Notes under the pieces: model-generated
The model's input: only the letters and a program-made list of their open reading frames with translations
Told to the model about the DNA's origin: nothing
Database searches by the model: none
Translations under genes and position numbers: made by a program
Shown: positions 24,599-35,850 of the stretch, piece by piece
Position numbering within the stretch: position 1 is the stretch's first letter
Layout of the letters: every line of letters starts with the position of its first letter
Source: Fasciolopsis buskii
Lineage: Eukaryota; Platyhelminthes; Trematoda; Plagiorchiida; Fasciolidae
Direction of reading: 5' to 3'
NCBI GenBank assembly: GCA_008360955.1
Contig: LUCM01006166.1
Span: 1 to 64,000 of the forward strand
Length of the DNA: 64,000 nucleotides

Positions 24599-24683
24599 CG
24601 GCAGCTGGCCACCTGGGGCCATCATACCATACAACATCACCTCAAATCAAACGCATCAATCCATCACCCAACGCATTCAATAT

Positions 24684-25409
24684 CAGTTAGGCTGCATCAC
24701 ACAACCCTATCACATCACCACAACAGACAAACATACGTGGCCGCAACCTTGAACCGTGCGCCTAAAACAACCTACCACATGACTTGGAACTCCCTTCGCC
24801 ACAAACTGACCACATCACCCGCGACCACGCGCTTCATCGACCCACATCAACCATTGTCAAACGATAACACCAAACACGTTTCCTCAACCTCATCTGTATC
24901 CATCAATCAATTGGACAACCAACCAATCGACTGAATAAATTCTCTCACTAACTCTTCCCTAAGCACCCGTCCATTCTTATATCACATCAATATGATCGTA
25001 ACGGATTGGTGATAAATCATCGAAAACATATATCCGCCCATACTACGTGTTCTCATCTCTCTCTCTCGCGCTCTCTCTCTCTCGCTCTCGATCTTCTGAT
25101 TGGTCCATTCGATATTTTGCGTTGACACCTTCATTCTAATATCGTCATGGTGTCCAATCTACCATTATGCTTGTTCTAGGAGAAAATAACTCCCTATTCC
25201 GCATAGTTCACACTAACGCATATCTCGAAACGATTCCGAAGTCGAAAAATTAAAAATATGTACACCAGGAAAGCATCGAAGCTAAGCATTTATCACAAGA
25301 ATCGAGTGACTATCATTCGGATTTGCCTCCAAATTAATCGCCTCAGCGATTCTCACAATATTCGAAACTTTCACACTATCATCCCATCGTTCATCAGATC
25401 AGATCCGAT
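24684..25409 (+). repeat. Direct duplication, copy 1
   Basis: A unit of about 730-800 bp, starting at the TTCAATATCAGTTAGG stretch and ending at ATCAGATC, recurs after the N gap at 25442-26240. Identity looks close to complete. The main difference is the CT-rich microsatellite (25057-25090 here, longer in copy 2) and a few single bases. The unit is AC-rich on this strand and encodes nothing recognisable. The short frames inside both copies are identical because of the duplication. Confidence 0.85.
25057..25090. repeat. (CT)n-type microsatellite
   Basis: A CT/CTCG run inside duplication copy 1; the matching site in copy 2 (25828-25930) is about three times longer. Confidence 0.9.
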
Positions 25410-25434
25410 NNNNNNNNNNNNNNNNNNNNNNNNN
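25410..25434. other. Assembly gap (25 N)
   Basis: Exactly 25 undetermined bases lie at the junction between the two direct copies. The true distance and order of the copies are therefore unknown. Confidence 0.99.
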
Positions 25435-25441
25435 TACACGC

Positions 25442-26240
25442 ATTCAATATCAGTTAGGTGCATCACACAACCCTATCACATCACCACAACAGACAAACAT
25501 ACGTGGCCGCAACCTTGAACCGTGCGCCTAAAACAACCTACCACATGACTTGGAACTCCCTTCGCCACAAACTGACCACATCACCCGCGACCACGCGCTT
25601 CATCGACCCACATCAACCATTGTCAAACGATAACACCAAACACGTTTCCTCAACCTCATCTGTATCCATCAATCAATTGGACAACCAACCAATCGACTGA
25701 ATAAATTCTCTCACTAACTCTTCCCTAAGCACCCGTCCATTCTTAATATTCAATCAAATTGATATCAGTAACGGATTGGTGATAAATCATCGAAAACATA
25801 TATCCGCCCATACTACGTGTTCTCATCTCTCTCTCTTTCTCTGTCTCTCCCTCTCTTGCTCTCTGCTCTCTCTCTCACTCTCTCTCTCTGTCTCCGTCTC
25901 TGTCTCTGTCTCTGTCTCTGTCTCTGTCTATCCGGTTGGTCTATTCGATATTTTGCGTTGACACCTTCATTCTAATATCGTCATGGTGTCCAATCTACCA
26001 TTATGCTTGTTCTAGGAGAAAATAACTCCCTATTCCGCATAGTTCACACTAACGCATATCTCGAAACGATTCCGAAGTCGAAAAATTAAAAATATGTACA
26101 CCAGGAAAGCATCGAAGCTAAGCATTTATCACAAGAATCGAGTGACTATCATTCGGATTTGCCTCCAAATTAATCGCCTCAGCGATTCTCACAATATTCG
26201 AAACTTTCACACTATCATCCCATCGTTCATCAGATCAGAC
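25442..26240 (+). repeat. Direct duplication, copy 2
   Basis: Second copy of the unit at 24684-25409, running through an expanded CT/CTGT microsatellite (25828-25930) to the right inverted arm. Because a gap separates two near-identical copies, this may be a contig-end overlap not collapsed by the assembler, or a real tandem duplication. Confidence 0.85.
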
Positions 26241-26243
26241 CGA

Positions 26244-26417
26244 TACAACCACGATCATTTCAATTCGGCCCCTTTCTGATGACTCTTGCACGGGTTATCC
26301 AAGCAAGTCCGAAAAATATGATATCCAACACAGGAATGCCCAAATCACATTCCAAACACACAAATCTTGAACGCTAACTGTTAAACAACCGATGTCTCTT
26401 CACATTGGCTACAAATT
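26244..26417. repeat. Right arm of ~170-bp inverted repeat in MLH1 intron 2
   Basis: Reverse complement of 24429-24598. It is followed at once by a TGATGGT minisatellite and the minus-strand tRNA-Glu gene. Confidence 0.85.
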
Positions 26418-26428
26418 GATCGTTGTTG

Positions 26429-26478
26429 TGGGTGATGGTTGATGGTTGCTGGTTGATGGTTGATGGTTGATGGACGGT
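26429..26478. repeat. Short tandem repeat, unit TGATGGT
   Basis: About six copies of a 7-mer with one variant unit, directly downstream (in tRNA orientation) of the tRNA-Glu gene. Confidence 0.85.
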
Positions 26479-26490
26479 GGAAAAGGCCGC

Positions 26491-26562
26491 CTCCCGCGCC
26501 GGGAGTCGAACCCGGGCCGCCTGGGTGAGAGCCAGGAATCCTAACCGCTAGACCACGCGGGA
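26491..26562 (-). tRNA. tRNA-Glu (anticodon CTC)
   Basis: On the minus strand this folds as a complete 72-nt tRNA. The acceptor stem TCCCGCG/CGCGGGA is perfectly paired, the A box is TGGTCTAGCGG, and the anticodon stem is CCTGG/CCAGG with loop CTCTCAC (anticodon CTC). The T stem CCGGG/CCCGG carries the loop TTCGACT, which with the stem forms a perfect B box. There is no intron and no mismatch in any stem. It sits inside MLH1 intron 2, antisense to that gene. It is clearly different from the decayed SINE heads elsewhere in the window and looks functional. Only a terminator check or expression data could confirm that. Confidence 0.93.
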
Positions 26563-26624
26563 CTGGTCGGGATGCGATGAAACCAATGCTAGACATTCAT
26601 GTACGAATAAACAAGAATCGCACT

Positions 26625-26672
26625 GAGGATTTGAGTATTTGAGTATTTGAGTATTCGAGTATTCGAGTATTT
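26625..26672. repeat. Short tandem repeat, unit GAGTATTT
   Basis: About six copies of an 8-mer with T/C variants, upstream (in tRNA orientation) of the tRNA-Glu gene. Confidence 0.85.
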
Positions 26673-27364
26673 GAAATCGTCTCCCTGATTTTATCCACTT
26701 CAATTCAACTTCCACTCTCACTCAGTGAGCATACTGCCCACCACTGGTCGATCGGATCTACGAGCACATTTTCACCTGTCCAAATCCGCCCTTCTATTCC
26801 CATTTCGGTTTCGTCGTGCATGATGTACTTACTATTCGGTCACATGACGTTCTCGCATTCAAGTTTAAGTTGGAGCTAGAACAAGGGGGTTACGTCGTCC
26901 TGAGTGAGGGTCGTAGGTTAGAATGATGTCTAGCGTGATTCGAATTTTCGGTCGACTGGGTAAGATTTGCAAGCAAGTAGGACAGTGACCGGGACGGGAA
27001 ATTTGGCGACGCGTTGGGTGCCACGTTGTGTTGATCATGCGTTTGTTTATGTATGGTTGATCATTCTATTGTCTTCCAAATGTTCTTCACCATCTCATTA
27101 ATGCACTCTATATAACTGATTATGTTCATGGGATGCTCTACTTGAGCGGGATTCTTTAATTCGCATTTGACGATCCATTTAACAATGATTGACAGAGGAT
27201 ATGACTCAATTGCCCGAAATCTGATGAATCATATTTCCAAATGTCTGCCGTAATTTGATGGTGGATGCAAATTATTCTTCTAATGAATCGTAGATATATA
27301 GATTTGTATGTGCTAAATGTCTAACGTAACTGTTAGTGTACCACTGATCGTCTTTTACGCGCAG

Positions 27365-27651
27365 GATTTTTCCGAACTCTCCTCTCTGTGCACATTTGGA
27401 TTTCGTGGCGAGGCATTGTGCAGTCTGAGCCACGTGTCACTGCTGACCGTGACCACTCGTACTGCGGGACAGACATGTGCCTACCGTTTATCCTATCGAA
27501 ATGCCAATCCGATGGGCAATCCAGTCCCGTGTGCTGGCAATACGGGCACGACTATCCTGGCCGAGGATATGTTTTATAACACACCGATACGTCGAGCCGC
27601 ATTGCGTAGCGCGCGTGAAGAATGTTCTCGTGTTGCCGAAGTCGTATCACA
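27365..27651 (+). CDS. MLH1: MLH1 exon 3
   Basis: The 287-nt exon runs from an acceptor (TACGCGCAG to 27364) to a GTAAGT donor (27652), and ends in phase 2 within a Gln codon. It encodes residues 112-206. TFGFRGEALCSLSHV is GHKL motif III, the glycine-rich ATP lid hallmark of MutL. CAGNTGTTILAEDMFYNTP holds the Gly-Thr motif that closes the ATP site and the 'LF.N.P.R' segment. AREECSRVAEVVSQ then aligns to the helix before the second N-terminal subdomain. It is uninterrupted and well conserved, with no sign of decay. Confidence 0.96.
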
Positions 27652-28548
27652 GTAAGTTGTGCGGAAAAAAAAGTGTATGCACACAGTCATCGCCATTGTA
27701 TTGCACACAGCTGATGGTAGTCTGCTCTAGGTGTTGGGTAATATAATGTGATCACGCCTGCAGTCGAAGTTGAGAAGAGAATAGCCGCAATAAGACGTAA
27801 TTTCTTCGTACTATACTGGTTGGAGTTCGTGTTTTTTTCAAATTAATTATCGCCAATCTCGAAACAGTTCAGCGGCAAGTCATATGGAAATCCCACTAAC
27901 ATGTGAAGTTGTGAATCGATCACCCCGGGGACAGTTGAAGTGGCAACATAGCTACCGCTGATTAGACATTCACTTTACAAAGATGCTGATAGTGATGAAT
28001 ACTGGAGGATTAGTAAAGCTCCTTTTTCAAAAGAAGACAAATTGACCGTAGTTGGATCCGAATATCTGTAACGTGTACTCGGTGAAAGGGTTTATTAGTT
28101 GCTGTTCATTTGATGAACAGTAGAGATTGATGCACACAAAAGAATAGGTAGTAAAAATTCCAGCCTGATGAGAAAACCTCAGAATAGGGCAGTTTGCAAT
28201 ATTCGCCGGACGAAATAAGGTTTCCGCCAGGTGTTGGCATTCATTTGATCACCAGTTGACATGGCATTGCCAACCGGTTATCTTGGCGGGTAATGAAACA
28301 GTTGCGACTTGAACGTCAAACTCGGATATCAAGACATTGTGGAAGCCATCATCCGGAGCCTTGAAGAACACGTGCTTTCTCCTGTTCATTTGGGTTGGTG
28401 AAGTGTTGTATTTAATGACGGATTGGTTCGTGATGCACACCCTTGTGTGTGTGTGTATGGCGGTAAAAAATATAAAATACAAATCTTTTCAAAACTGGAC
28501 GATTTTGAAGTCCCGTACTATCTTGATACGTTCATGTGGTGCAGTCAA

Positions 28549-28585
<37 letters not shown>

Positions 28586-28975
28586 GTTCAGCGTTAAACA
28601 GCAGGGCAAGCCTCGCTGACCGCTGCCTTTCCCCCAGAGTTACAAGTTTCTATAAAATGAGTGAGTATCCAAGGTGAACAGGGGTGAACCTACACAGGTG
28701 GGAAAAGATGGGAAAGCTGCCGTAGCCTACATAGGGAACGCACTCTTTTAATCATTCTGATTCGATAGAAAACGACAACAGGAAATCCCCACTGTTCACG
28801 GTTCACTGCCATATCCCTCAGTGTCTCCAGCCAGCTAGTTGACGGGTCTTTGGACCTCAACCACGGACAGGTGGGACACCTACTTTGTCTAAGTTCGCTG
28901 TACATTTTCTCATTCCACGTTATCAAGTCATCTGTTGACCTCCACATGGCTTCTTCCATTCCTTGGTAGTCAATA
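28549..28975 (-). mobile_element. RTE-1 3'-end insertion with (ATG)n tail
   Basis: On the minus strand the sequence reads MWRSTDDLITWNEKMYSELR, then DPSTSWLETLRDMAVNREQW, then a 3' UTR with AACAGCAGGGCAAGC-type end (reverse sense) and a tail of about twelve ATG/CAT units (28549-28585). It matches the RTE-1 end at 11040-11440 in order. It is a 5'-truncated copy in MLH1 intron 3, antisense to the gene. Confidence 0.8.
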
Positions 28976-29095
28976 CTTCTAAAAGTGGTTATGTTGAATC
29001 TGCCCCATTTCACATGACAGACTACTTTTTTAATCGTTACCAAATTTGGCTCACTTACTCTGTTCTCTTTTGTGTGCGAAAATTTTTTCCTTCAG

Positions 29096-29172
29096 ATACG
29101 CAATTCACTATGCGCCTAAATGTGGTTTTCATCTACGATCTGCAACTACCAATTCGGCAAACACCGGCGGAG
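29096..29172 (+). CDS. MLH1: MLH1 exon 4
   Basis: This short 77-nt exon is recognisable by phase and homology. The acceptor TTCCTTCAG ends at 29095 and the donor GTATGT starts at 29173. The first base completes a Gln codon from exon 3, then the frame reads YAIHYAPKCGFHLRSATTNS. This aligns with human RYSVHNAGISFSVKKQGET, the beta-strand pair linking the two N-terminal subdomains. It ends in phase 1. The exon lies just downstream of an antisense RTE-1 insertion (28549-28975) whose end is about 120 bp from the acceptor. Confidence 0.88.
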
Positions 29173-30833
29173 GTATGTCTTTTTTCGATTGCTTTCTTTT
29201 CTACAGCTTGGACAGCTTTTTATCTCCTCTAATGGTATTCTTTATTCTTTTTTTACTGGACAAAAACTTCGATAACCCAATTGCAATAGGCTAGTGTGAA
29301 TGACTTTATCCGGTTCCAATTATTTCCAGGACACATCTTAGTTTTATTCAATAGATCACCTTTGCTACTCCCATCCTAGTGGGATGGGAACATCCACGTG
29401 ACGTTCTGATAAGTGTCAACTATTGCACGTGACCAGATAATTGCTGATTTTCGGAAATAAACGAATTGATTTTTTTCACTCCCTATATCATTTGCTTGTT
29501 TCAGTATAATTATCCTGTCCTACTCGTCCAGGCGATATTGCATCCAACTTATCAATTGGTTTGTTCATCGATTAGTTTGTTCATCAGTTGGCTTTGAAAG
29601 CCAACTGTTGCTATTTTGAAAAAAGATGATGTGGACTCACAGTTCAGGAGAAACAGAAATTATTTCAAAAATTACGAAAGTAATCAATTTTCTAACGGAT
29701 CCAAACCGATAAATCGATTTTAAGTTTTTTCCCACTTTGGTCATCTTCCACCAATGATTGATGAGCGCATTTTTCACCTTAGGTGGTATAGTCAAAATAA
29801 ACCCGTTAGTATTCCGGGGAAGTCCGATTCCGCATGTAGTTATAAGTTAACCCATTATCACTTATGCGTACTACAAATGGATACATAATTCCCATTACAC
29901 TGATTTCTCACATCTAGGGCCGCTAGATGTTTGCATCAGACTTGTGGGTTACAAAAACGGTTAAATGTCGCGCAAGCCTATGGTGACGTGGCGAGCTGAA
30001 TGTAAACACGCAAAAGTCTGCAGAAGAAATTACTAACAAATTGTGCCAATTCGCTAGGCAGAGGGGATGAAAGTGTCGCCCTTCTAACTCTTTGAAATCT
30101 CGTTGAGATGAAATCACTCATCAGTGTAATTCTTTTGAAAAATAGTGCTTCTCCTTTCTATGATTCATCGCGACAAAAAAGAAGGCGCACATTGTTAGGC
30201 TCAAGAATTGCTCTTACTGCTTAAACTATTTGAACATGTTTTAGCTTGCACTGTACATTAATTAAAAATAGTATGGTGTGATAAGCTTAACTGTAAACGT
30301 TTGCAGCACGTACGACGGAGTGGGGAGGTCTTTCGAGCTTGTGCTAAGGAAAACGACTTTCTGAAACTTTTCTCATGAGCAGAATGGCGGCTGACAAATT
30401 AAAACGCAAACGGACTTTCTGGGGCCCAGTATTTTTAACTTTTTGTTGTTTTTGGGCATTATCCATTCGTGCTTCGCAGTCAAAGAAGCCAACGAAGTCT
30501 TGTTAGTGTGCATTAACAAAGCAGATTGACTGACCACTTTTGTCAGTTATCTAAAAGCTCTTGGACACACTAATCAATTCAGACGGCGGTCTGTTTTATA
30601 CCAGTGCATGAGTCAGTTCAGCTGCTAGTAAATTGACAATGCCCACAGAATCAGTGATTCGAGCAGTTTTGGCAACGTAGTCTTCCATTTATCTGCTTGT
30701 GTTGCTGCCGAATCGGTCGGTGATCCTTTTTCATCCAGTATTGGTCCGATTTTCGCCTGCTACAGTCATCCACGTATTTAAATCAAAACTCTTTCTATCT
30801 CGCCGATTTTCCCATCCATCCATCCATTCGTAG

Positions 30834-31022
30834 ATCTCCGAACAACTGCCGGTTGGTCTCGAATAGATGCGGTACGAACGGTTGTCGGTTCCACTGTGGC
30901 AGATAATCTGATCCCTTTTAGCAGCTCACAGACGGAAACGTCGGAAATCACGCAATTCGCGGTCGAAAATTTGGGACTACGTTATGAAGGTCTGTTAACC
31001 AAACCGAGTCAAGTCACCTCAG
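30834..31022 (+). CDS. MLH1: MLH1 exon 5
   Basis: The 189-nt exon runs from an acceptor (CCATTCGTAG to 30833) to a GTGCGT donor (31023), with phase 1 at both ends. It encodes DLRTTAGWSRIDAVRTVVGS, then TVADNLIPFSS and FAVENLGLRYEGLLTKPSQV. The 'D.RT......D.(I/V)R...G..V...LI' pattern is the second N-terminal subdomain of MutL, the S5-like transducer fold. The middle is somewhat longer and less conserved than in human. It is not covered by any long open reading frame from ATG and was found from splice phase and family pattern. Confidence 0.88.
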
Positions 31023-31734
31023 GTGCGTTTCAGTTCTTTGTGTCCTCCTGAAAGAGTCTGTTATGGGTCGGCATTCAGCTTCAAATTTAGGTCATAATCA
31101 GGGTACGTGAGAACCAGCTCACATCGCCAGTTCCTGTTTCAGAGCTTTCCGTCGGAGAAGATGTCTGTTTCTAATTCTTCTCTAATTCGCTGGGTCTTGT
31201 AGCGTTACACATTTTGGAAACACCGACGAAGTATTCGCAATTGTTCTATTTCCTATTGATGTCATTCGGCCCCTGTAACGCACTCCCCTCGCGACACTAG
31301 CTACTTATAAGTAGCTACGGTGTACTGATTAAAAGTTCAATTCCTGGTCACGCAGATTACAGGAGATGCAAACCGGAAACCGATTGCCTTATCCGATCAT
31401 TTTTCGCACAACTCATTTCCAATACATTTATCTTCGAGACACGGACTGTCACAAGATGACGCTCGTTACAATTTTCTTGCTCTTTCAACTGTCCAATCGA
31501 CTGGTTGTCTATGCGAGAGAATCACAAACCGATGAATTGACTAACTAGCTGTCTTTCTTATCCCCAAATCTTTATGTGAAACAAAAAGGATTATCACGAC
31601 TTAAGCATGAATTACAAGAAGCATATGTTCACTCATACTACATGTTTTGACGCACGTATTTGGATGCGTAGGAAATAACAGCTAGTTTAGTTTCTGCGGC
31701 CATCAACCTTGTACCAACGGGTTCTGATTGTGGT

Positions 31735-31960
31735 TGTCACGTTACAGCACTATCCGCTCAAAAGATGAAATGATAGCGAGGAATAGTGGAAGGTCGGTTA
31801 CAAAGTAATAGGTTGAATAAACATATAGAAAGAGTGCCACTAATTGCACCTCTGAACCATATCATTTATTGTCTCCAACCGTCGTTTGGGAGGATCACGT
31901 GGACCCCGATTCGGTGGTGTAACTGGACCTACAGGGGTTAAGGATTTCATTTGACAACCC
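31735..31960 (-). mobile_element. RTE-2 3'-end fragment
   Basis: Minus-strand reading matches the RTE-2 3' ends at 57000-57220 and 52375-52570: a TVGDNK/R-like coding end followed by a pyrimidine-rich 3' UTR and a terminal 'GGATAGTGCTGTAACGTGAC'-type end. It is a truncated insertion in MLH1 intron 5. Confidence 0.55.
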
Positions 31961-33790
31961 TATATACCATTCTGTTCAGTTGTATTGAGCTCTCAGTAAT
32001 CTGAATAATCTCGTGACCTATATGCTATTGTTTTTCTAATTATTATTATAATGATGAATTTTTTGCCATTCTAAACAACTTAAACGGTCAATTTAATCAG
32101 GTTCATTATTGAAACGCATCATAATTGGTTAGCGATGCAAGCTGGTAACCTATAGAGCATCTAGACTCCGCGACAATATTGGACATGTACACGAACTATG
32201 TTCAAATTTATTAACTTCTGAAACGATCAGCGCCAATCATGTTCACTTTCGCAGTTTTTGACACCGAAATTCTTACTTTTGGTGCAGAATTAGAATCAGT
32301 AACCTTTTACAAAACACCCTGTGTTTGTAGCGTTCCCCACTGTTCTTGTTCGTGTATCTCATTTCGTCGGATCGTTTTATCTCCGAAGAAGTATCTAGAG
32401 ACAGTATTCGGAAGTAGCTGTGTAGGGCGAGTTCTATTACACAAAACATTCCAGTAATGATTTATATTATGCGTACCACGAACTTACTAAGGGCCGATGA
32501 ATGGTCAAAGCTCTTCGGATGATCCTGAGAGAACGCACTGCACTCCAGTTGGTGCTTTGCACGTCGTACTATTATTTCTGCAATGAATACTAAGATTTGT
32601 GCAATTACACTGTGTGTTGATTCTTGATTCCGATAAAATTCGCGAAAATTTCTCGCGCCTATTGATTCCTGGCATCGGAATGCAGCATGCTCTGCGTTGT
32701 CTCGAATCAAACGGAAGCAATTTTGACCGGTTGCCAGTTGCACGAGCAAGTTAGAAGCAAAAAACTCGTTTTACTTGTACCACTCCCATTCCCGCTGACT
32801 TGTTCCGACTTCATTTTTTCCATTGTTAGTCGAGTGTGAAACGGTTCGTCAACTTACCAATTGTTTACACCCTTGGACTCGCGTGGCTGATGTCACTTGG
32901 ATCTAAACTTTGACGCCCTTGAACGGTCAGAAGCAAACATATCTATTTTCGTACTCCTCACCAGTCAGATAAACCTACACTAATCTGGCAGTCAATAGAG
33001 CGCATTCTCGTGTAGTCATACCCATGAAACGCATCCGCATGATCGAACCTAGTCGAAATAACTCGTTTGTCTTGCCTGTTTTGATATCGCTTCCTGAGAT
33101 TGGTAGCCACAGTTCCATCGAATACTTCATGCATAATTTCTCTGTATCGCATAGAAACAGCTATATGAGCCATTGTGTTGAACTTGGACTGTATTGCAAA
33201 GAAGCGAAAACTCCAAATTTGTGATTTTTAATTTCTACTAGGATAAAATTACATATTTCATATTTTCACAACATACACCGGTGGTGTACGTGTGTCAGTT
33301 AATCGGCCCATCTATACCCCCCCCCCGCAGACGAAAAATATTAAATCGACGTGTAGAAAGTTTATATCGTCAATATCTCGAAAGAAAAAGTAGATTAGCA
33401 AATTGCCTTGTCCAAATTTGAACGCATATCGTTCGGATGTACCAGGTTTCCTGGTCACACAGGTGTTTGGTTCTCGGGTATGTCCCTTTCTAGTATCTTC
33501 GGTTTTACGAGGAACAATCTCATGCACATTACGAGGATTGGGTTTCATTTTTCCACGGGATATTTCCCAAAACTGTGATGGATAAGTTGTCATGTATCTA
33601 CCTTAGATTATGATTTTCTCGGCTGGTTCTTGTCGTTCTAGGACATGACTTTTCAGTCAGCTTAACCACACTGCATGACCTTATAGGGAAAATTGCGATT
33701 GGTCTTTTAGGTAAGGTACCGCGGATGCTTGATGGTGTATTTTCTCTATGCTTGTTTATTGCTTTGCTCTGACTATCTCTAGACCACTAA
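31961..33790. other. Part of MLH1 intron 5, nothing recognised
   Basis: AT-rich intron with short frames on both strands (for example 32462-32749 minus, 33312-33593 minus) that overlap one another and show no known motif. A poly-C run lies at 33317-33326. Confidence 0.4.
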
Positions 33791-33796
33791 TATCGT

Positions 33797-34890
33797 ATTG
33801 TATTGTATTGTATTGTTGTATTGTATTGTATTGTATTGCATTGTACTCTATTGTATTGTAGACTTTCGCGTACAAAAACGTTGCATTTCAGTCAAAAATA
33901 CGCGGGAAAAAAATAAGAAAATGTTGCACTCATCACCGGGTAATAAAGAAAAAACTCATCGAAGAATGACTTCAGCACACTATAATACGGTACTCAGGAA
34001 TTCGGCTGAAGCACGGTTACGGTCTATCGAAATGCGCTCTTAATATAGAACACTGGAGTTCCTATAGATATTCATTCTAGAGGGTATGGAACGAAAAGCA
34101 GATCGTGTAGAAACACGAGAGCGACACTTTGAAAGATTGTTGCGTAGATGATACGTGGGATCAGAAAGAATTCTGCGAGCAAATTTCTTACATGCTGATA
34201 AGTGCTGATCACATAGATTGAAGGACAACCCAATTAGTGGTATGAAATACACAAGGCTAATAACTGATAACCCCCGTCGAATAACTTTAGTCTTTTTTAG
34301 GTAAATCTTCAAAACAACAGAAGAACAGTAGAGAAGAATTGGAAAAATACATTGGTATACAAATCGGGAAATGGCGCTTCGCTTCAACTTGTTTGAAATC
34401 ACAATCTTCAAAGATTCTTTAATCACGTGGAAATGTGGGTAGTCCATTCCAGATTTTTATCAATGGTAACTCCTAGATATTTCACATAATCAACCCTGGT
34501 AAGAGTTTTTGAGTTGATGAAAGACGTTTCGGATGGGTAGGCATACCAGGAGAGAGAGAGAGGCGAAGAACAGACATTCAAAACACTTAGATGTTTTGAG
34601 GTGTAAATCAGTTTTTTCGGGCAAATCGTGCATAGCAGATTAGTTGTTGGAAAAATTTTGAAAATTATCGCTGTTCGAAATGGCTTGAGAGAGGTTAACA
34701 TCATCAGCATACTTAAACAAATGACAGGATGAGCTGGTTGATAAGTGGCTGATGGGAGTAGAGAAGAGGTACGGTGAAAGAATTGCACCTCGAATGGTTA
34801 ATCAACGGTTTCAAAGTTTTGCCGTCCATTCGTGTGCACTGGGTGTGGTTTGTAAAGGAACCAGGCAGTCATGGCAGGAAAGGCCTGCAA
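33797..34890 (-). mobile_element. CR1/Jockey-type LINE, 3' part, with (TACAA)n tail
   Basis: On the minus strand the RT palm and thumb read TRVDYVKYLGVTIDKNLEWT (about 34490-34440), then ISRFVYQCIFPILLYCSSVV, and LVYFIPLIGLSFNLCDQHLS. The 'YLGVTIDKNL.W' and 'SR..FLP.IG..F' patterns belong to CR1/Jockey-group non-LTR RTs. The 3' end is a pentanucleotide microsatellite (33797-33862), as CR1-like elements often have. Frameshifts separate the pieces. The copy at 57450-59660 is the same family in the opposite direction. Confidence 0.8.
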
Positions 34891-35118
34891 CAACCAAACG
34901 TTCCCAGTTTGTGAACTAGGGAGACCGTGAGATGGTCTCTAGTGTTGATGAATAGTCTAGAAAAGCGCAATGCAAAGTTTTACTGTAGCGCAGGCCTTCA
35001 TTTTGTAATAGTGGGTATTGCAAACAATCTATGGATTCCTTCTCATTTTTTAACACGTTACTGCGTTTGGTGACTTGATCATCAGATTAATCCTTCTGTC
35101 ATCTTCGGTTTCCTGAAG

Positions 35119-35429
35119 GGACCAACCCGGCCCTAAAATTGTACTTATTTATCAATAATCGAATGGTTGAGTGCAATGTGATCAAACGCGCATTGGAATC
35201 GTCTTATGGTACCGTGCTCTCTCGCGCTCTGCAATCGTCACCGGGAACAGCGAGCAGTCCCGTAACCGGGCGACGTTCGTCAGCGTCTTCGTCTGGTCTA
35301 TTTCGTCCAGCTGGACTGCGCGCGCTCTCCAATTCCACTTTGTTTGTTTACTTAAACATCCAACTGCCTACCGAGAATCTGGACGTAAACGTTCATCCTA
35401 CCAAATCGGAGGTGCATTTCATGCACGAG
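35119..35429 (+). CDS. MLH1: MLH1 exon 6
   Basis: The 311-nt exon starts after TTTCCTGAAG (to 35118) and ends at a GTAATT donor (35430), phase 1 in and phase 0 out. It encodes LYLFINNRMVECNVIKRALE, then NIQLPTENLDVNVHPTKSEV and HFMHE. 'FIN.R.V' and 'DVNVHPTK.EVHF' are the most conserved signatures of the MutL transducer domain; the Lys of HPTK reaches the ATP site. Between them, about 30 Ser-rich residues (around SSPGTASSPVTGRRSSASSS) form an insertion absent from human MLH1. Confidence 0.95.
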
Positions 35430-35469
35430 GTAATTCATTATTTGAAGTCGTCATCATTGGCTAAATCAA

Positions 35470-35850
35470 TGTATGCATGATTGAGTGCCTAAGTGAACGA
35501 GTGAATGATTGACTGAGTGAGCGGGTGTTTGAATGAGTGGAAAAGTTGGTGGTCGAGTTAGAGAGTGGGTGAATGAGTGAGTGAGTGGTGGTTGGCTGGT
35601 TGAGTGGGTGAGTGAGTGAATGATTGGATGATTAATCGCACCCTACCTCTCCCGAGGACTCTCAAAAGGTGCGAAATGTCTCCCTACAAGGCCACTTCGT
35701 TCCTCGAATAGCCCCTTTTTAGGAACTCCCACTCGCTGCCCTCTCCTGGCATGGATGTTCCAACTAAAGTGCTTGGTCCAAATCAAGCGCCCGATGCTGG
35801 GAATCGAACCGAACGCTCCTTAAAGGCCAATCTGCTGCAGATGTCTGAGC
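35470..35850 (-). repeat. tRNA-related SINE with (ACTC)-rich tail
   Basis: On the minus strand GGTTCGATTCCC (B box, about 35800-35812) is followed by a body and, at its 3' end, a long degenerate CACTCATTCACTC tandem tail (35470-35640). The tail begins about 40 bp after the exon 6 donor. It is a different SINE family from A and B. Confidence 0.5.

Noticed and set aside
24737..25700. Pair of identical short ORFs
   Set aside because: Their identity follows from the direct duplication. The composition is low-complexity AC-rich DNA with no family match.
25776..25961. Ser/Leu/Val-repeat ORF
   Set aside because: Translation of the CT/CTGT microsatellite.
33798..34043. ORF beginning with Cys-Ile-Val-Leu-Tyr repeats
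   Set aside because: Translation of the pentanucleotide tail of the CR1-like LINE.
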